37,586 nt of DNA from Bacteroidaceae bacterium (GTDB taxonomy: Bacteria > Bacteroidota > Bacteroidia > Bacteroidales > Bacteroidaceae): the NCBI GenBank assembly GCA_017547165.1, contig JAFYQK010000014.1:1-37586 (forward strand), written 5' to 3'. Under the pieces are notes generated by a model. The model did no database searches and was not told the DNA's origin. It saw nothing but the letters and a program-made list of their open reading frames with translations. Made by a program: the position numbers and the translations under genes. Positions within the stretch are counted from its first letter, which is position 1, and each line of letters opens with the position of its first letter. Of this stretch, positions 18,036 to 28,962 are shown piece by piece.

Positions 18036-19139
18036 CTATTTGGCAGAGGCATATCTCTTGGCCTGTTCTTGAATCAACTCTGCATCATCAAAATAATTGA
18101 TCTTCATAGCCTTGCGTACATCATCCATCGTCTCAATAGCGGCCTTACGGGCCTTCTCACAACCTTGGCGCAAGATCTCGTAAATTGCGGGTATATCTTT
18201 TTGCAACTCAAGGCGACGCTCACGTATTGGAGCCAAACGGTCATTAAGGACGTTATACAAGAACTTCTTACATGTTCCATCTCCCAATCCTCCACGAGTG
18301 TAATGAGCTTTCAACTCATCCAGATTCTTATATTCTGGTAAGAACTTCTGAAAATCTTCATCTGTACAGAAGGCATCAAGGTAAGTGAACACAGTATTCC
18401 CTTCCAAATGACCCGGCTGTTCAATATGAATATGTTCGGGATCGGTATACATACTATTAACCTTCTTCTTCAACTCTTTCGCCGTATCGCTCAAATATAT
18501 GCAATTACCTAATGATTTGGACATCTTTGCCTTACCATCCGTTCCGGGCAAACGCAAGCACGCAGAATTGTCTGGCAACATTATATTGGGTTCCACCAAT
18601 GTATCACCATATATATTATTAAAACGACGAACAATTTCGCGACTTTGCTCAAGCATCGGTTCCTGATCCTGTCCAGCCGGCACAGTAGTGGCCTTAAACA
18701 ATGTGATATCTGCCGCTTGGCTTATTGGATATGTAAAAAAACCAACAGGAATACTCTCGCCCGCAAAACCACGCATCTGAACTTCCGTCTTTACTGTTGG
18801 ATTACGCTGAAGTCTAGATACAGAAACCAGATCCATAAAGTAGAATGACAACTCGCACAACTCCGGTATCTGACTTTGTATAAAAATGGTGACCTTTTCC
18901 GGATCAAGGCCACAAGCCAAATAATCCAAAGCCACTTCAATTACATTCTGGCGAACCTTTTCTGGATTATCAATATTATCAGTCAAAGCCTGGGCATCAG
19001 CAATAAAAACATACATTTGGTCATAATTCCCTTCGTTTTGCAATTCCACCCTACGACGAAGACTGCCCACATAATGTCCGATATGCAAACGACCCGTTGG
19101 TCTATCACCAGTGAGAATTATTCTTTTATTCAATTCCAT
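18036..19139 (-). CDS. trpS: Tryptophanyl-tRNA synthetase
   Basis: A 367-residue class I synthetase. The HIGH motif appears as TGRLHIGHYVGS (residues about 15-26) and KMSKS as KAKMSKSLGN (about 200-209). GDRPTGRLHIGH and DAQALTDN identify TrpRS rather than TyrRS. It charges tRNA(Trp) in the cytosol. It is somewhat longer than the roughly 330-residue compact form, as in the branch that starts with a short N-terminal extension. It is alone between the OmpA terminator and the tRNA-Val promoter. The 156-base upstream gap shows no convincing promoter, trp leader peptide or T-box. Confidence 0.97.
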   Translation of the reverse strand: MELNKRIILTGDRPTGRLHIGHYVGSLRRRVELQNEGNYDQMYVFIADAQALTDNIDNPEKVRQNVIEVALDYLACGLDPEKVTIFIQSQIPELCELSFYFMDLVSVSRLQRNPTVKTEVQMRGFAGESIPVGFFTYPISQAADITLFKATTVPAGQDQEPMLEQSREIVRRFNNIYGDTLVEPNIMLPDNSACLRLPGTDGKAKMSKSLGNCIYLSDTAKELKKKVNSMYTDPEHIHIEQPGHLEGNTVFTYLDAFCTDEDFQKFLPEYKNLDELKAHYTRGGLGDGTCKKFLYNVLNDRLAPIRERRLELQKDIPAIYEILRQGCEKARKAAIETMDDVRKAMKINYFDDAELIQEQAKRYASAK

Positions 19140-19235
19140 ATTTGAATAATGATTAGATAAAAGAGCAATTGCAATAGTTAATTACAATGCAACTGTATTG
19201 GTATTGGCATTAGAAATAACAACGTGTTGATAATT

Positions 19236-19276
19236 GAAAAACAAAGAGGGAAGCAAGATACTTCGCTCCCCTCTTG
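19236..19276 (-). terminator. Intrinsic terminator of the OmpA-like gene
   Basis: On the minus strand ACAAGAGGGGAGCG (complement of 19263-19276) pairs imperfectly with GCTTCCCTCTTTGT (complement of 19241-19254), followed by T residues (complement of 19236-19240). It starts about 20 bases after the stop codon. Confidence 0.8.
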
Positions 19277-19295
19277 TATGTATAATTTATATCAA

Positions 19296-20468
19296 TTACT
19301 TAAGAGTAACAACTACACGGCGGTTGTAAGAGATAGGAGACAACTCGGTAACACCACCCTTGCCAACTACTTCAATCTTGCTCTCGCTCACACCCATCTT
19401 AACGAGCTCCTTAGCAACAGCCTGAGCACGACGCTCAGAAAGTGTCTGGTTGTAACTTACACTACCAGTCTTAGAATCAGCATAACCAGTAACAACAATA
19501 GTCTTACCATTAGCCTTAGCAACCTCTGCCAATTCCTTAACGTTTACAAGATCCTTCTTAGAAGCAATGTAGCTCTTGTTGATATTGAAGAATACAGAAG
19601 CACTTGAAGCAACAATTTCAGTCACCTGCTTAACAGCCTCAGGACACTTGTGATTCTTGATGAGGTTCTGAAGACGCTCGTTCTCAGCCTGCTGTTCAGC
19701 CAAAGAAGCATTCAAAGCATCCAACTGAGCCTTGTTCATAGCCATGATGGCATCTACATCAGGAGCATTATCCCAACCTACCTTACCAAGGTTGAAACCG
19801 CAACCAAGACTGAAACCTACCTGCCAATCCGCACCGCTGCCGGGTTGGGGATTAAAGTCCAAATTCTGATGACCGCCAACGTGAGCATACATATCAACGT
19901 TGATATGGAAACGTTTAGTCACATTAAAGGTATTCAACCAACCTGCACCAACCAAAATTGAATTTACGCCACCATTATCAGACATGCTACGCTCATAACC
20001 CATACTTGCATAAAGAATGGTATTCCAAACACGAGGTTTGTAACCAGCAAAGATGTTATGCAAATTAAACAATGGCTGTAATGTCACATTAACCTGATTG
20101 TACATCACACTACACAACTCACCAGATGTAGCACCATGACTGCAAAGATACTCAACACCATTTACCTGCTTTGCCCAAGCAGCCTGACCTTTAACACGTA
20201 GACCATATCCAGGTGTAATCCATTTACCGAAACTCAAGTCAAAGCCAAAAGCGCCACGTACCATAGAGAAGGGATTAGCACTAACGCCAACCTCCTGACT
20301 TGAATAACTGCTCAAGAAATCACCACCAAAGTCAATGAACCAGTTATCCCAAAAACCATTTGTTACAACCTTATGCTTCAGGGTAGGAATCTCTGTTGTA
20401 GCGTTTTCCTGTGCTACAGCTCCAATAGAAAAGCCAGCAATAGCCAGCAGAAGCATCAATTTCTTCAT
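19296..20468 (-). CDS. OmpA-family outer membrane protein
   Basis: A 390-residue protein with a Sec signal peptide (residues 1-19, cut after AVA before QEN). Residues about 40-230 have alternating beta strands with aromatic girdles, as in an eight-stranded OmpA barrel. A short coiled linker at about 240-265 (LDALNASLAEQQAENERLQN) is followed by the OmpA peptidoglycan-binding domain at about 285-390 (VVTGYADSKTGSVSYNQTLS and ERRAQAVAKELVKMGV). It ties the outer membrane to the cell wall and is usually among the most abundant surface proteins of Bacteroidales. It has its own promoter box and terminator, so it is monocistronic. Confidence 0.95.
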   Translation of the reverse strand: MKKLMLLLAIAGFSIGAVAQENATTEIPTLKHKVVTNGFWDNWFIDFGGDFLSSYSSQEVGVSANPFSMVRGAFGFDLSFGKWITPGYGLRVKGQAAWAKQVNGVEYLCSHGATSGELCSVMYNQVNVTLQPLFNLHNIFAGYKPRVWNTILYASMGYERSMSDNGGVNSILVGAGWLNTFNVTKRFHINVDMYAHVGGHQNLDFNPQPGSGADWQVGFSLGCGFNLGKVGWDNAPDVDAIMAMNKAQLDALNASLAEQQAENERLQNLIKNHKCPEAVKQVTEIVASSASVFFNINKSYIASKKDLVNVKELAEVAKANGKTIVVTGYADSKTGSVSYNQTLSERRAQAVAKELVKMGVSESKIEVVGKGGVTELSPISYNRRVVVTLK

Positions 20469-20547
20469 AACTTAAATAAATTTAATTAATATTCTTTTTT
20501 GTTTTTATTCTTACTCATGGTTATATTCATAAGAATATTTTCCAACG

Positions 20548-20555
20548 CAAAGGTA
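20548..20555 (-). promoter_or_regulatory. -7 box (TACCTTTG) of the OmpA-like gene
   Basis: The minus strand reads TACCTTTG, matching TAnnTTTG, 79 bases upstream of the start codon; TTTT 18 bases further up is a weak -33 element. The implied leader is about 70 bases, long enough for post-transcriptional control. Confidence 0.6.
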
Positions 20556-20582
20556 CGAAAATTATAATACTTTAAAACATTT

Positions 20583-20620
20583 TTTTATAAAAACACATCT
20601 TTTTTATATAAAAAGAGTGT
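20583..20620 (-). terminator. Probable terminator of mutL
   Basis: On the minus strand ACACTCTTTTT pairs with AAAAAAGATGTGT (one bulged base), followed by TTTTATAAAAAAA. The stem is AT-rich but long, and begins 10 bases after the mutL stop codon. Confidence 0.65.
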
Positions 20621-20630
20621 CCTTAGGCAA

Positions 20631-22475
20631 TTAAGAGAACATTTTCTCTATATTTTCTTGCTTAAGTATTGCAACTATATTATGTCCATCAGGAGTTATA
20701 TTAGGATTTGAACTGCTGAAAAGATCAGCCATCAACGTCTCTATTTCCATCGAAGCAAGCACTTGTCCCTCAACTATCGCAGAAGACTTTGCAAATGACA
20801 GGGCTATATCATGCTGATATGAAGTCAAATCCGCATTTCCGTTATCACTAATTGACGTGATGAGTTCTTGTAATAAGATTTGAGGAGACAACCCTTCAAA
20901 ACCTGCAGGCATACCATTAACCGAATAACTTCCACCGCCTAAAGACTCAATATCAAATCCAAGTCGACGCACATTATTGAGCAAGTGATCAAGTACTTGC
21001 GATTCAGACATGGAGAAAGACACTAACTCAGGGAAAAGCAATCCCTGTGTCACAGTCTCTTGGCCATGCATCTGCTTCATATATTTATCATACAGAACAC
21101 GTATATGCGCTCTCCTTTGGTCAATTATCATCAACCCCGCATTTGTAGAGGACACGATATACTGACCTCGATATTGAAAATGCAATTTACCGAACTCCTC
21201 AACACCTGGATTTTGCTCTTCAAATAGGAGAGTCTGCTGACTTGTAAGATCCTCAGACTTTGAAGATAAATGCTGATATAATTTCTCCCAATCACGGGAA
21301 ACATTCCTCTTCTGATGTTTTTCTAAAGAACAATCAAAAGGACTGCCATGTTTCAGGGAGTCGTCAGAGGCAAAAGGATTATATTTCGAATCTATATTAA
21401 CCTGGGGAGGAGGAACCGCTTTTAACTCCTCATTCAAAGCAGGTATATATGTATCCTGAGCATTATCAAAATCTATTGAGGGCACAGCATTAAAACTCCC
21501 CAAAGACTCTTTTATACCAGCTAGGATAATTTGCCAAATTGCGGATTCGTTTTCAAATTTAACCTCAGTCTTGGTGGGACTGATATTTACGTCTATATTA
21601 GCAGGATCTATATTCAGATAAAGGAAATAGGGAACCTGCTCTCCATCAGGCACCAGCCCCTCAAACGCAGATGCAACAGCTTTTGCGAAATAAGGGTGGC
21701 GCATATAGCGTCCATTCACAAAGAAATATTGCTGAGCCCCTTTTTTGCGAGAAGATTCAGGGCGACCGACAAAACCTTCTATCCTAACTAGAGTGGTATC
21801 CACATCTACAGACACCAGATCTTCGCCAATTTTCTTACCGAACAAATCGACAATACGGCGTCTCAAATTAGAAGCCATCAAACGCAGAGATATAGTTCCA
21901 TCTACAGTATATGCGAAACTTACGGAATGATTCACCAGGGCTATTCTCTCTATCTCCTGTAGAATATTATTTAATTCCGTATGGTTCGATTTTAAGAATT
22001 TTCGCCGAGCTGGTATATTAAAGAAAAGATTGCGTACTTCAAAATTAGCGCCAAGTGGACATACACATGGTTCTTGAGAAAGCACACGCCCTCCTTCTAT
22101 TTCCAACCTTGTTCCTAATTCCGAATCATGCGTGCGGGTTTTAAGAACCACCTGGGAAACAGCGACAATAGAAGGAAGAGCCTCTCCTCTGAAGCCCATA
22201 GTACGGAGAGTAAATAAATCTTCCGCACGAGTGATTTTACTGGTAGCATGACGTTCAAAAGCCAATCGTGCATCTGTCTCGCTCATTCCTTTACCATCAT
22301 CTATCACTTGTATCAATGTCCTGCCGGCATCTGACACATATATATCGATGTTGCCAGCACCAGCATCAATAGCATTTTCCACCAACTCCTTAATAACAGA
22401 AGCTGGACGCTGAATAACTTCTCCTGCCGCTATCTGATTGGCAACAGAGTCGGGTAACAAATGAATTATATCCAA
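20631..22475 (-). CDS. mutL: DNA mismatch repair protein MutL
   Basis: A 614-residue GHKL ATPase. The N-terminal domain is fully conserved: IIHLLPDSVANQIAAGEVIQ, VENAIDAGA (ATP/Mg site), DDGKGM, TMGFRGEAL. A variable linker spans about 330-420 and a C-terminal dimerisation domain follows. The C-terminal endonuclease motif DQHA(x)2E(x)4E reads D452-QRRAHIRVLY-D463 here, without the His and both Glu, and the late CPHGRP motif is replaced by TPDGHN at 594-599. It couples mismatch recognition by MutS to strand removal, but by sequence is unlikely to nick DNA itself. The only start consistent with the conserved N-terminus is TTG at 22473-22475; an in-frame stop lies just upstream. It is the last gene of the series beginning at guaB. 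Confidence 0.96.
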   Translation of the reverse strand: MDIIHLLPDSVANQIAAGEVIQRPASVIKELVENAIDAGAGNIDIYVSDAGRTLIQVIDDGKGMSETDARLAFERHATSKITRAEDLFTLRTMGFRGEALPSIVAVSQVVLKTRTHDSELGTRLEIEGGRVLSQEPCVCPLGANFEVRNLFFNIPARRKFLKSNHTELNNILQEIERIALVNHSVSFAYTVDGTISLRLMASNLRRRIVDLFGKKIGEDLVSVDVDTTLVRIEGFVGRPESSRKKGAQQYFFVNGRYMRHPYFAKAVASAFEGLVPDGEQVPYFLYLNIDPANIDVNISPTKTEVKFENESAIWQIILAGIKESLGSFNAVPSIDFDNAQDTYIPALNEELKAVPPPQVNIDSKYNPFASDDSLKHGSPFDCSLEKHQKRNVSRDWEKLYQHLSSKSEDLTSQQTLLFEEQNPGVEEFGKLHFQYRGQYIVSSTNAGLMIIDQRRAHIRVLYDKYMKQMHGQETVTQGLLFPELVSFSMSESQVLDHLLNNVRRLGFDIESLGGGSYSVNGMPAGFEGLSPQILLQELITSISDNGNADLTSYQHDIALSFAKSSAIVEGQVLASMEIETLMADLFSSSNPNITPDGHNIVAILKQENIEKMFS

Positions 22476-22487
22476 ATATACCGATTG

Positions 22488-22790
22488 CTAAAATTGAACA
22501 TTACTGGCCATCAACCAACGCAAAAACATAAGCAACAGAACAACTGCCACCAAGGCTACAGGCCATTTAATCATACCACGCCCTCCTTCTGCAAAACGCT
22601 GTGCCCGTGGAGTAAACTGAGAGAATTTTCCCCTAAACCTGTTTTCCGTAGCATCAAACTGCTTTTGAGGAAGTTCGCCAGTCTCACGCTTATAGTCATC
22701 TACAAGCTTCTCCAGTTTATCCCTACGTTCATCAGTGTAGATACTAACTCGTCTGAATTTGCGCGGTTCGCGCATTTTGAACATCCCCAT
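22488..22790 (-). CDS. Small single-pass membrane protein between ostA-like gene and mutL
   Basis: A 100-residue protein not assigned to a function. The N-terminal 70 residues are highly charged (RRVSIYTDERRDKLEKLVDD) and partly helical. A conserved-looking FRGKFSQFTPRAQRF segment precedes one C-terminal membrane helix at about 75-95 (WPVALVAVVLLLMFLRWL). Tail-anchor topology would put the charged part in the cytosol. The start overlaps the end of the OstA-like gene by 47 bases and the stop lies 12 bases before mutL, so it is translationally embedded in the operon. ATGs at 22784 and 22775 are alternative starts. Confidence 0.8.
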   Translation of the reverse strand: MGMFKMREPRKFRRVSIYTDERRDKLEKLVDDYKRETGELPQKQFDATENRFRGKFSQFTPRAQRFAEGGRGMIKWPVALVAVVLLLMFLRWLMASNVQF

Positions 22791-24414
22791 TGTTTTTGAG
22801 TTTTTTATTTAGTTCCTGCATAGGCACCTTCCTTTGCACGCTCTGTTTTAGTTCCGTTCCCTTCTTCTTTCCACGCCAAACAAAAATATCCAATGGATTT
22901 TGAGGCCTTATATAATCAAACCAATGAAAATTTTCCAGAAAGCGCATATTGGAAGGAATCATAGGTATAGGGTAAAAGGTACCATTGGCTGAAGGCATCC
23001 ATATTTTACGCATACGCTTATTTTCACCCATATACATTTTCATTTCGGTACTCTCTATGTGATTCATAGCAACCATCAAACTATCTTCATCGAAAGGAAA
23101 ATAATTGACTATGACATTACCAGTAACATGCGTCATCTTCAGATCTCCATTCTCTAAATAAGAATGCATTTCATGCCCCGAAATTTGATTATAATGCAAG
23201 CTATCAATACGCTCGCACGACAACGTTTGGCGAAGAACATAAACACTATCTATTGTACTGTCGTTCATAAAAGCTTGTATCTCCTCACCCAACAATTGTT
23301 GCACACCTGTCCATATGATAGGATCCTTATAGAGAATCATCACAGAATCATTGGTCAAATACACCAAAGAGTCACAAACTCCTTGAATATCCTCACGGTA
23401 CATACGCACATGATTATAAGCATGCATCGTTCTATACGACGAATCAGTATTATTGTAGAAGGTGTACATCTTAATACTGTCGGCATGCATATACATAGTA
23501 TCTCTACCCTGTGAGAAATCCTTTATACATGCGGAATCTGTGCTTAAACTGTATCCTGTTTTTTCATTATAATAACAATAATTACCAGTCATACAGTTCT
23601 TATTGATTAGATCTGTAAAAACAACATCTCCAAAAACCTCACCAATAGAATCAACACTGTTCCACACAATGCTGTCACCAATAATTTTCTTGCCATTATT
23701 GCTCATCTCGCTTCTGTCAAGCAAAATTAAATCATTATTGGTTGAACTGACATAACCCATCTCGGTATAAATGTGACACCCACCGTCATCTATAGTACTC
23801 GGTCCCCTCGCATTAGCCAATGATGTAGTTGTATAATAATATAATGTGTCGGTCAACAACACTGTACGCGACTTCTGTGGAGGTGGAGGACTCACCAAAT
23901 GCACATTATAATTGAATATTGCAAGTTTTGTTTCAGGACGATATTCTCCCCAGTCGGATGTCATTTCATTTTCTTCGGTCAGTAATCGACCACCTTCAAA
24001 AAAATAACCCACATTATACAATCGGTCATAATCAAGAGAATCTGTATAAAGGGTTGTCTTACCATGAACCAACACTACATTGTCACGTACTCTTGCCAAC
24101 TTTGATTGCCCGTCATAATACAACACATCACCATTAAGAATGAGAGTATCACCTTGATTCATACGCACGTTACCAAAAGCGTTCAAACTATTTGATTCTT
24201 GGTAGTACATGGCACTATCACACCACATCAAAACATCATCATGCCTAAACTGGACATTACCGACTAAAATCTGAGCTTTGGCATCAATATGCGTATCATG
24301 AAAAAGTTTATCAGAGTGAAGCAGGAAAATTCTACTTTCACCCTCTGCCCATGCCATTGTCGTTTGAAATAGCATAGAAATAAAAAGAACAAGTATAAAT
24401 AACAGTCTTCTCAA
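22744..24414 (-). CDS. OstA-like protein (LPS transport, LptA/LptD N-domain family)
   Basis: A 556-residue periplasmic protein with a signal peptide (MRRLLFILVLFISMLFQ, cut near AWA). Residues about 30-400 are repeated short strands of the OstA jelly-roll kind: DTHIDAKAQILVGNVQFRHD, YYQESNSLNAFGNVRMNQGD, LILNGDVLYYDGQSKLARVR. These build the groove that passes lipopolysaccharide across the periplasm in LptA and the LptD N-domain. It lacks the LptD barrel. The C-terminal 60 residues are basic and low in structure. The start codon appears to be TTG (24412-24414): there is no ATG before residue 14, and starting there would cut the signal peptide in half. It lies 22 bases after the SurA-like gene. 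Confidence 0.87.
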   Translation of the reverse strand: MRRLLFILVLFISMLFQTTMAWAEGESRIFLLHSDKLFHDTHIDAKAQILVGNVQFRHDDVLMWCDSAMYYQESNSLNAFGNVRMNQGDTLILNGDVLYYDGQSKLARVRDNVVLVHGKTTLYTDSLDYDRLYNVGYFFEGGRLLTEENEMTSDWGEYRPETKLAIFNYNVHLVSPPPPQKSRTVLLTDTLYYYTTTSLANARGPSTIDDGGCHIYTEMGYVSSTNNDLILLDRSEMSNNGKKIIGDSIVWNSVDSIGEVFGDVVFTDLINKNCMTGNYCYYNEKTGYSLSTDSACIKDFSQGRDTMYMHADSIKMYTFYNNTDSSYRTMHAYNHVRMYREDIQGVCDSLVYLTNDSVMILYKDPIIWTGVQQLLGEEIQAFMNDSTIDSVYVLRQTLSCERIDSLHYNQISGHEMHSYLENGDLKMTHVTGNVIVNYFPFDEDSLMVAMNHIESTEMKMYMGENKRMRKIWMPSANGTFYPIPMIPSNMRFLENFHWFDYIRPQNPLDIFVWRGKKKGTELKQSVQRKVPMQELNKKLKNNGDVQNARTAQIQTS

Positions 24415-24436
24415 AACAAAACCGTAAAAATATATC

Positions 24437-25786
24437 CTAATATTTTACCCAACCGGGATAAATAAAGTCACATTCTCCCCAACCATCATTTATTCGGATA
24501 TAAGTACTCTTTTGTTTTTCCTGTATCCACTTCTTGATATAATCCTCTTTTTTCTTTGCTTCAACAGCCCCTTTCAGAATTTGGAAATCCTCAGTAATAG
24601 ATGCTCTGTGGGCAGGTATGCGATTCTTAAGCTTCACAATTGCACATACCTTGCGACCACGGCGGTCGACCATAGTAAATGGAGCAGAGATTTCACCCAC
24701 TTCCATATTAGCGACCACACGCGCAATCTCTCCGGGCAACTCACCCATTTCAAAACGAGTAGTGCGTTCGCGGGTATCCATCTTCGTATTAACCATTATA
24801 CCATGATTATAACGAGTGTCCTTGTCGTCAGATATCTCCTGAGCACCTATCTCAAAAGAAAATTTTTCTTCTTTAATGTCTGCAGAAATAGAATCCAACC
24901 TTGCCAAACAAGCATCTATATCACTGCTTTCAACCTCAGGACGACGCAATATGTGTCTTACCTTAACCTTATCTCCTCGCTTATCTATCAGCTGAATGAT
25001 ATGAAAGCCATATTCACTTTGAACAACCTTACTAACCTTGCGAGGATCTGTCAAAGAAAAGGCAACGTTCGCAAAAGCAGGATCCAAATCTGCTTTCCCA
25101 TAATAATCCATCTCGCCACCCTGACGTGCAGAACCTTCATCCTGACTGAACATGCGAGCCAAAGCAGAAAAACTTGTTTGTCCACTTGTCACACGGTCTG
25201 CCCATCCTCTCAATTGCTCTTTCACACGTTCGATCTCTGCTCGAGTGATTTTGGGATGCTGAACCAATATCTGGACCTCAACCTGAGTAGGAACATAAGG
25301 AATGCTGTCTTCAGGCAAGTCCTTGTAATATCTGCGAACCTCTGCAGGTGTCACCTTGATATCATTAGTCAAAGTTGCTCTAACTTGTCTGGTCAACAAT
25401 TCATTCCTGAACTGCTCAAAGAGTTCCTCACGAATCTGAACCATAGGCATACGCATATACTCCTCAAGTTTCTCCTTGCTTCCGGCCATCATCACCTTGC
25501 GGTTGATGTCATCCTCCACATATTGACTCACCTCACTGTCGCCGACCGTGATACTATCTAATTCGGCTTGGTGCAGAAAAAGTTTCTGTACAGCCAATTG
25601 CTCAGGAATAACACAATATGGATTACCCTTTATACTGCTGCCATACTCATTTCTAACACGTTCAATGTCCGAACGAAGAATGGCCTCATCACCCACAACC
25701 CATATAACTTCATCTACAATATTATTCTGAGCGTAAGCAAACGTAAATATTACTGAGAAAAAAGCAAGAGATATGATTCTTTTCAT
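24437..25786 (-). CDS. SurA-like periplasmic peptidyl-prolyl isomerase
   Basis: A 449-residue protein with a signal peptide (residues 1-19, cut after AYA). An N-terminal SurA helical domain (about 20-165, NIVDEVIWVVGDEAILRSDI) is followed by two parvulin (PPIC) domains. The first is at about 170-270, with VEVQILVQHPK and DEGSARQGGEMDYYG and ending YGFHIIQLIDKRG. The second is at about 275-375, starting VKVRHILRRPEV. Domain order and the opening GDEAILRSDIE-type segment match SurA, which escorts unfolded outer-membrane proteins to the BAM complex. It follows another parvulin by 11 bases and precedes an OstA-like gene, as in E. coli, where surA lies next to lptD. Confidence 0.9.
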   Translation of the reverse strand: MKRIISLAFFSVIFTFAYAQNNIVDEVIWVVGDEAILRSDIERVRNEYGSSIKGNPYCVIPEQLAVQKLFLHQAELDSITVGDSEVSQYVEDDINRKVMMAGSKEKLEEYMRMPMVQIREELFEQFRNELLTRQVRATLTNDIKVTPAEVRRYYKDLPEDSIPYVPTQVEVQILVQHPKITRAEIERVKEQLRGWADRVTSGQTSFSALARMFSQDEGSARQGGEMDYYGKADLDPAFANVAFSLTDPRKVSKVVQSEYGFHIIQLIDKRGDKVKVRHILRRPEVESSDIDACLARLDSISADIKEEKFSFEIGAQEISDDKDTRYNHGIMVNTKMDTRERTTRFEMGELPGEIARVVANMEVGEISAPFTMVDRRGRKVCAIVKLKNRIPAHRASITEDFQILKGAVEAKKKEDYIKKWIQEKQKSTYIRINDGWGECDFIYPGWVKY

Positions 25787-25797
25787 TTACTAATTTA

Positions 25798-27228
25798 TCA
25801 ATGATTATTAACTGTAGAGAGAACATCTTCAAATATCACAACCGGATATTTCTTTCGCAATTCAGCAACATACTTATCCTCACATGATTTCTGAAAATTC
25901 TGTATCACAGAGACACTGACGTCGGTCCACTTTGCTGGCCCCTTCTTCAGTATCTTACCAACAAAACCAATATAAGGATAACCTTCAATAACCTTAATCT
26001 CTGCACCTTTCTCCTTAAAGACAACAGCATCTACATTATTGTTTTCGCCCTTCACAAAAAGACGCTTGTCCATTCGTACGGTCACACTATCCTTATTAAA
26101 CTGCTCACGAACCAAAGCAATCCACTTAGAGTCATCATTTTCCTTTGAGAGCAGTTTCTTAACCAGCTTGACATCAGCCTTTTCCTTACAATAGAATACC
26201 ATGCCACTAAAATGCGGAGTTTCCCAAGCATACTGTTTCTTATTTATCTTGAAATAATTTTCAATGCCCAAAGTATCCTTCTTTGCTGGTTCCCATATTT
26301 GAGTCGAACATAGCTCATACAGAAGCAATCCATCATGATACTCCTTTACCAAATATCTCAAATCAAGATTTGTCTCACACAAACGCTCTGTCTCCATATC
26401 CAAAATCTGATCTACAGAATACTCTCCGTTATACTTGCGAGAAATAGAGTCCAAAGCCTCAGAAGCCAAATGCTCATGTACCCCCCTATGTTCCATAAAT
26501 TTATGAATCTGAGGATGCAGACTATCGAATGGTTCCAACTGCTTTCTGTCGAGCATTTTAACAATATGATAACCAACTGGACTTAAGAAAGGTTTGCTCA
26601 TTTCTCCGATCTGCAAGGAATAAGCGACATCCTCAAACTCCTTAAGGGTATTGCCAGGTCCTATCCAAGGCAATTCACCGCCATTTCGTCCAGTCTGAGC
26701 ATCATCACTTTTACGAATTGCCAATTCCTCAAAATTCCCTCCTTGCAACAATACATTATATATACTATCGGCAAGAACTCTTTTTTGCTCCTGAACTTGC
26801 ATACTGGCATTCTGGGGAACAAGCACAAGAATGTGAGCAGGCTTGATCAGGTCCTTTCCGTCAAGCATACTCAACATACCATTGTAATAGTCACGACATT
26901 GTTTCTCCAGAACAACCTCCGGCACCAACAATGGACGAATCTGCAAATCACGATAGTGACGATACTCCTTCTGAAAAGAAGAAAGAGTATCCATTTTTGC
27001 ATCCAATGCTGCATGAACTTTCATTTTATACACCGCATACAAATCAGCATACTCACGAATACTCTTTTTGTCAATAACAGCATCACTATTGTTTTTATTG
27101 AAATTATATTCGAACTCACTTCGTGTTATCTCCTCACCAGCGACAGTCATCACAACGGGATCGTTTTGCTGGGCAAAGACAGCACTACATGAGAATAAAC
27201 AAAAACATGATAGCAAGAAATTCTTCAT
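25798..27228 (-). CDS. Periplasmic parvulin-type peptidyl-prolyl isomerase
   Basis: A 476-residue protein with a signal peptide (MKNFLLSCFCLFSCSAVFAQ). One clear PPIC domain lies at about 125-235: KPAHILVLVP, ARKSD-like segment AIRKSDDAQTGRNGGELPWI, and YGY/GYHIVKMLDRKQ at its end. The C-terminal half (about 300-476) is a second, degenerate foldase-like region without the conserved parvulin residues. The start is set at the ATG 27226-27228, which gives a normal signal peptide; a longer frame using a TTG adds 11 residues that spoil it. Probably a chaperone for envelope proteins acting with its SurA-like neighbour. It lies 54 bases downstream of guaB. Confidence 0.87.
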   Translation of the reverse strand: MKNFLLSCFCLFSCSAVFAQQNDPVVMTVAGEEITRSEFEYNFNKNNSDAVIDKKSIREYADLYAVYKMKVHAALDAKMDTLSSFQKEYRHYRDLQIRPLLVPEVVLEKQCRDYYNGMLSMLDGKDLIKPAHILVLVPQNASMQVQEQKRVLADSIYNVLLQGGNFEELAIRKSDDAQTGRNGGELPWIGPGNTLKEFEDVAYSLQIGEMSKPFLSPVGYHIVKMLDRKQLEPFDSLHPQIHKFMEHRGVHEHLASEALDSISRKYNGEYSVDQILDMETERLCETNLDLRYLVKEYHDGLLLYELCSTQIWEPAKKDTLGIENYFKINKKQYAWETPHFSGMVFYCKEKADVKLVKKLLSKENDDSKWIALVREQFNKDSVTVRMDKRLFVKGENNNVDAVVFKEKGAEIKVIEGYPYIGFVGKILKKGPAKWTDVSVSVIQNFQKSCEDKYVAELRKKYPVVIFEDVLSTVNNH

Positions 27229-27282
27229 TATGTACCAAAAATATTTCGAGAAACAAGTCAATATTCACCATTGATCGTCACT

Positions 27283-28773
<1,491 letters not shown>

Positions 28774-28794
28774 TTATGTTTGTTATATTGGGGA

Positions 28795-28826
28795 CAAAGT
28801 TACGAATAAGCATGCAAATATCCAAA
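28795..28826 (-). promoter_or_regulatory. guaB promoter (TTTG-N20-TAACTTTG)
   Basis: On the minus strand TTTG (28823-28826) and TAACTTTG (28795-28802) are separated by exactly 20 bases, the Bacteroidetes consensus. The implied leader is about 29 bases. No purine riboswitch aptamer is visible in it. Confidence 0.8.
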
Positions 28827-28929
28827 AATAAGGTTCTATTTTAATCTTTACAGCCCAAAGAACACGAAGTATTTATTCTCATTTATTTCAAAAAACTATT
28901 TTTTATATCCAATTCTCTGTGCATTACAC

Positions 28930-28961
28930 AAAGAAAGGCAGGTGATTTCCTGCCTTTCTTT
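28930..28961 (-). terminator. Intrinsic terminator of recQ
   Basis: A perfect 13-bp inverted repeat, AAAGAAAGGCAGG (28930-28942) with its complement at 28949-28961 and a 6-base loop, starts one base beyond the recQ stop codon. The T-rich half of the arm acts as the U tract. Confidence 0.85.
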
Positions 28962-28962
28962 A

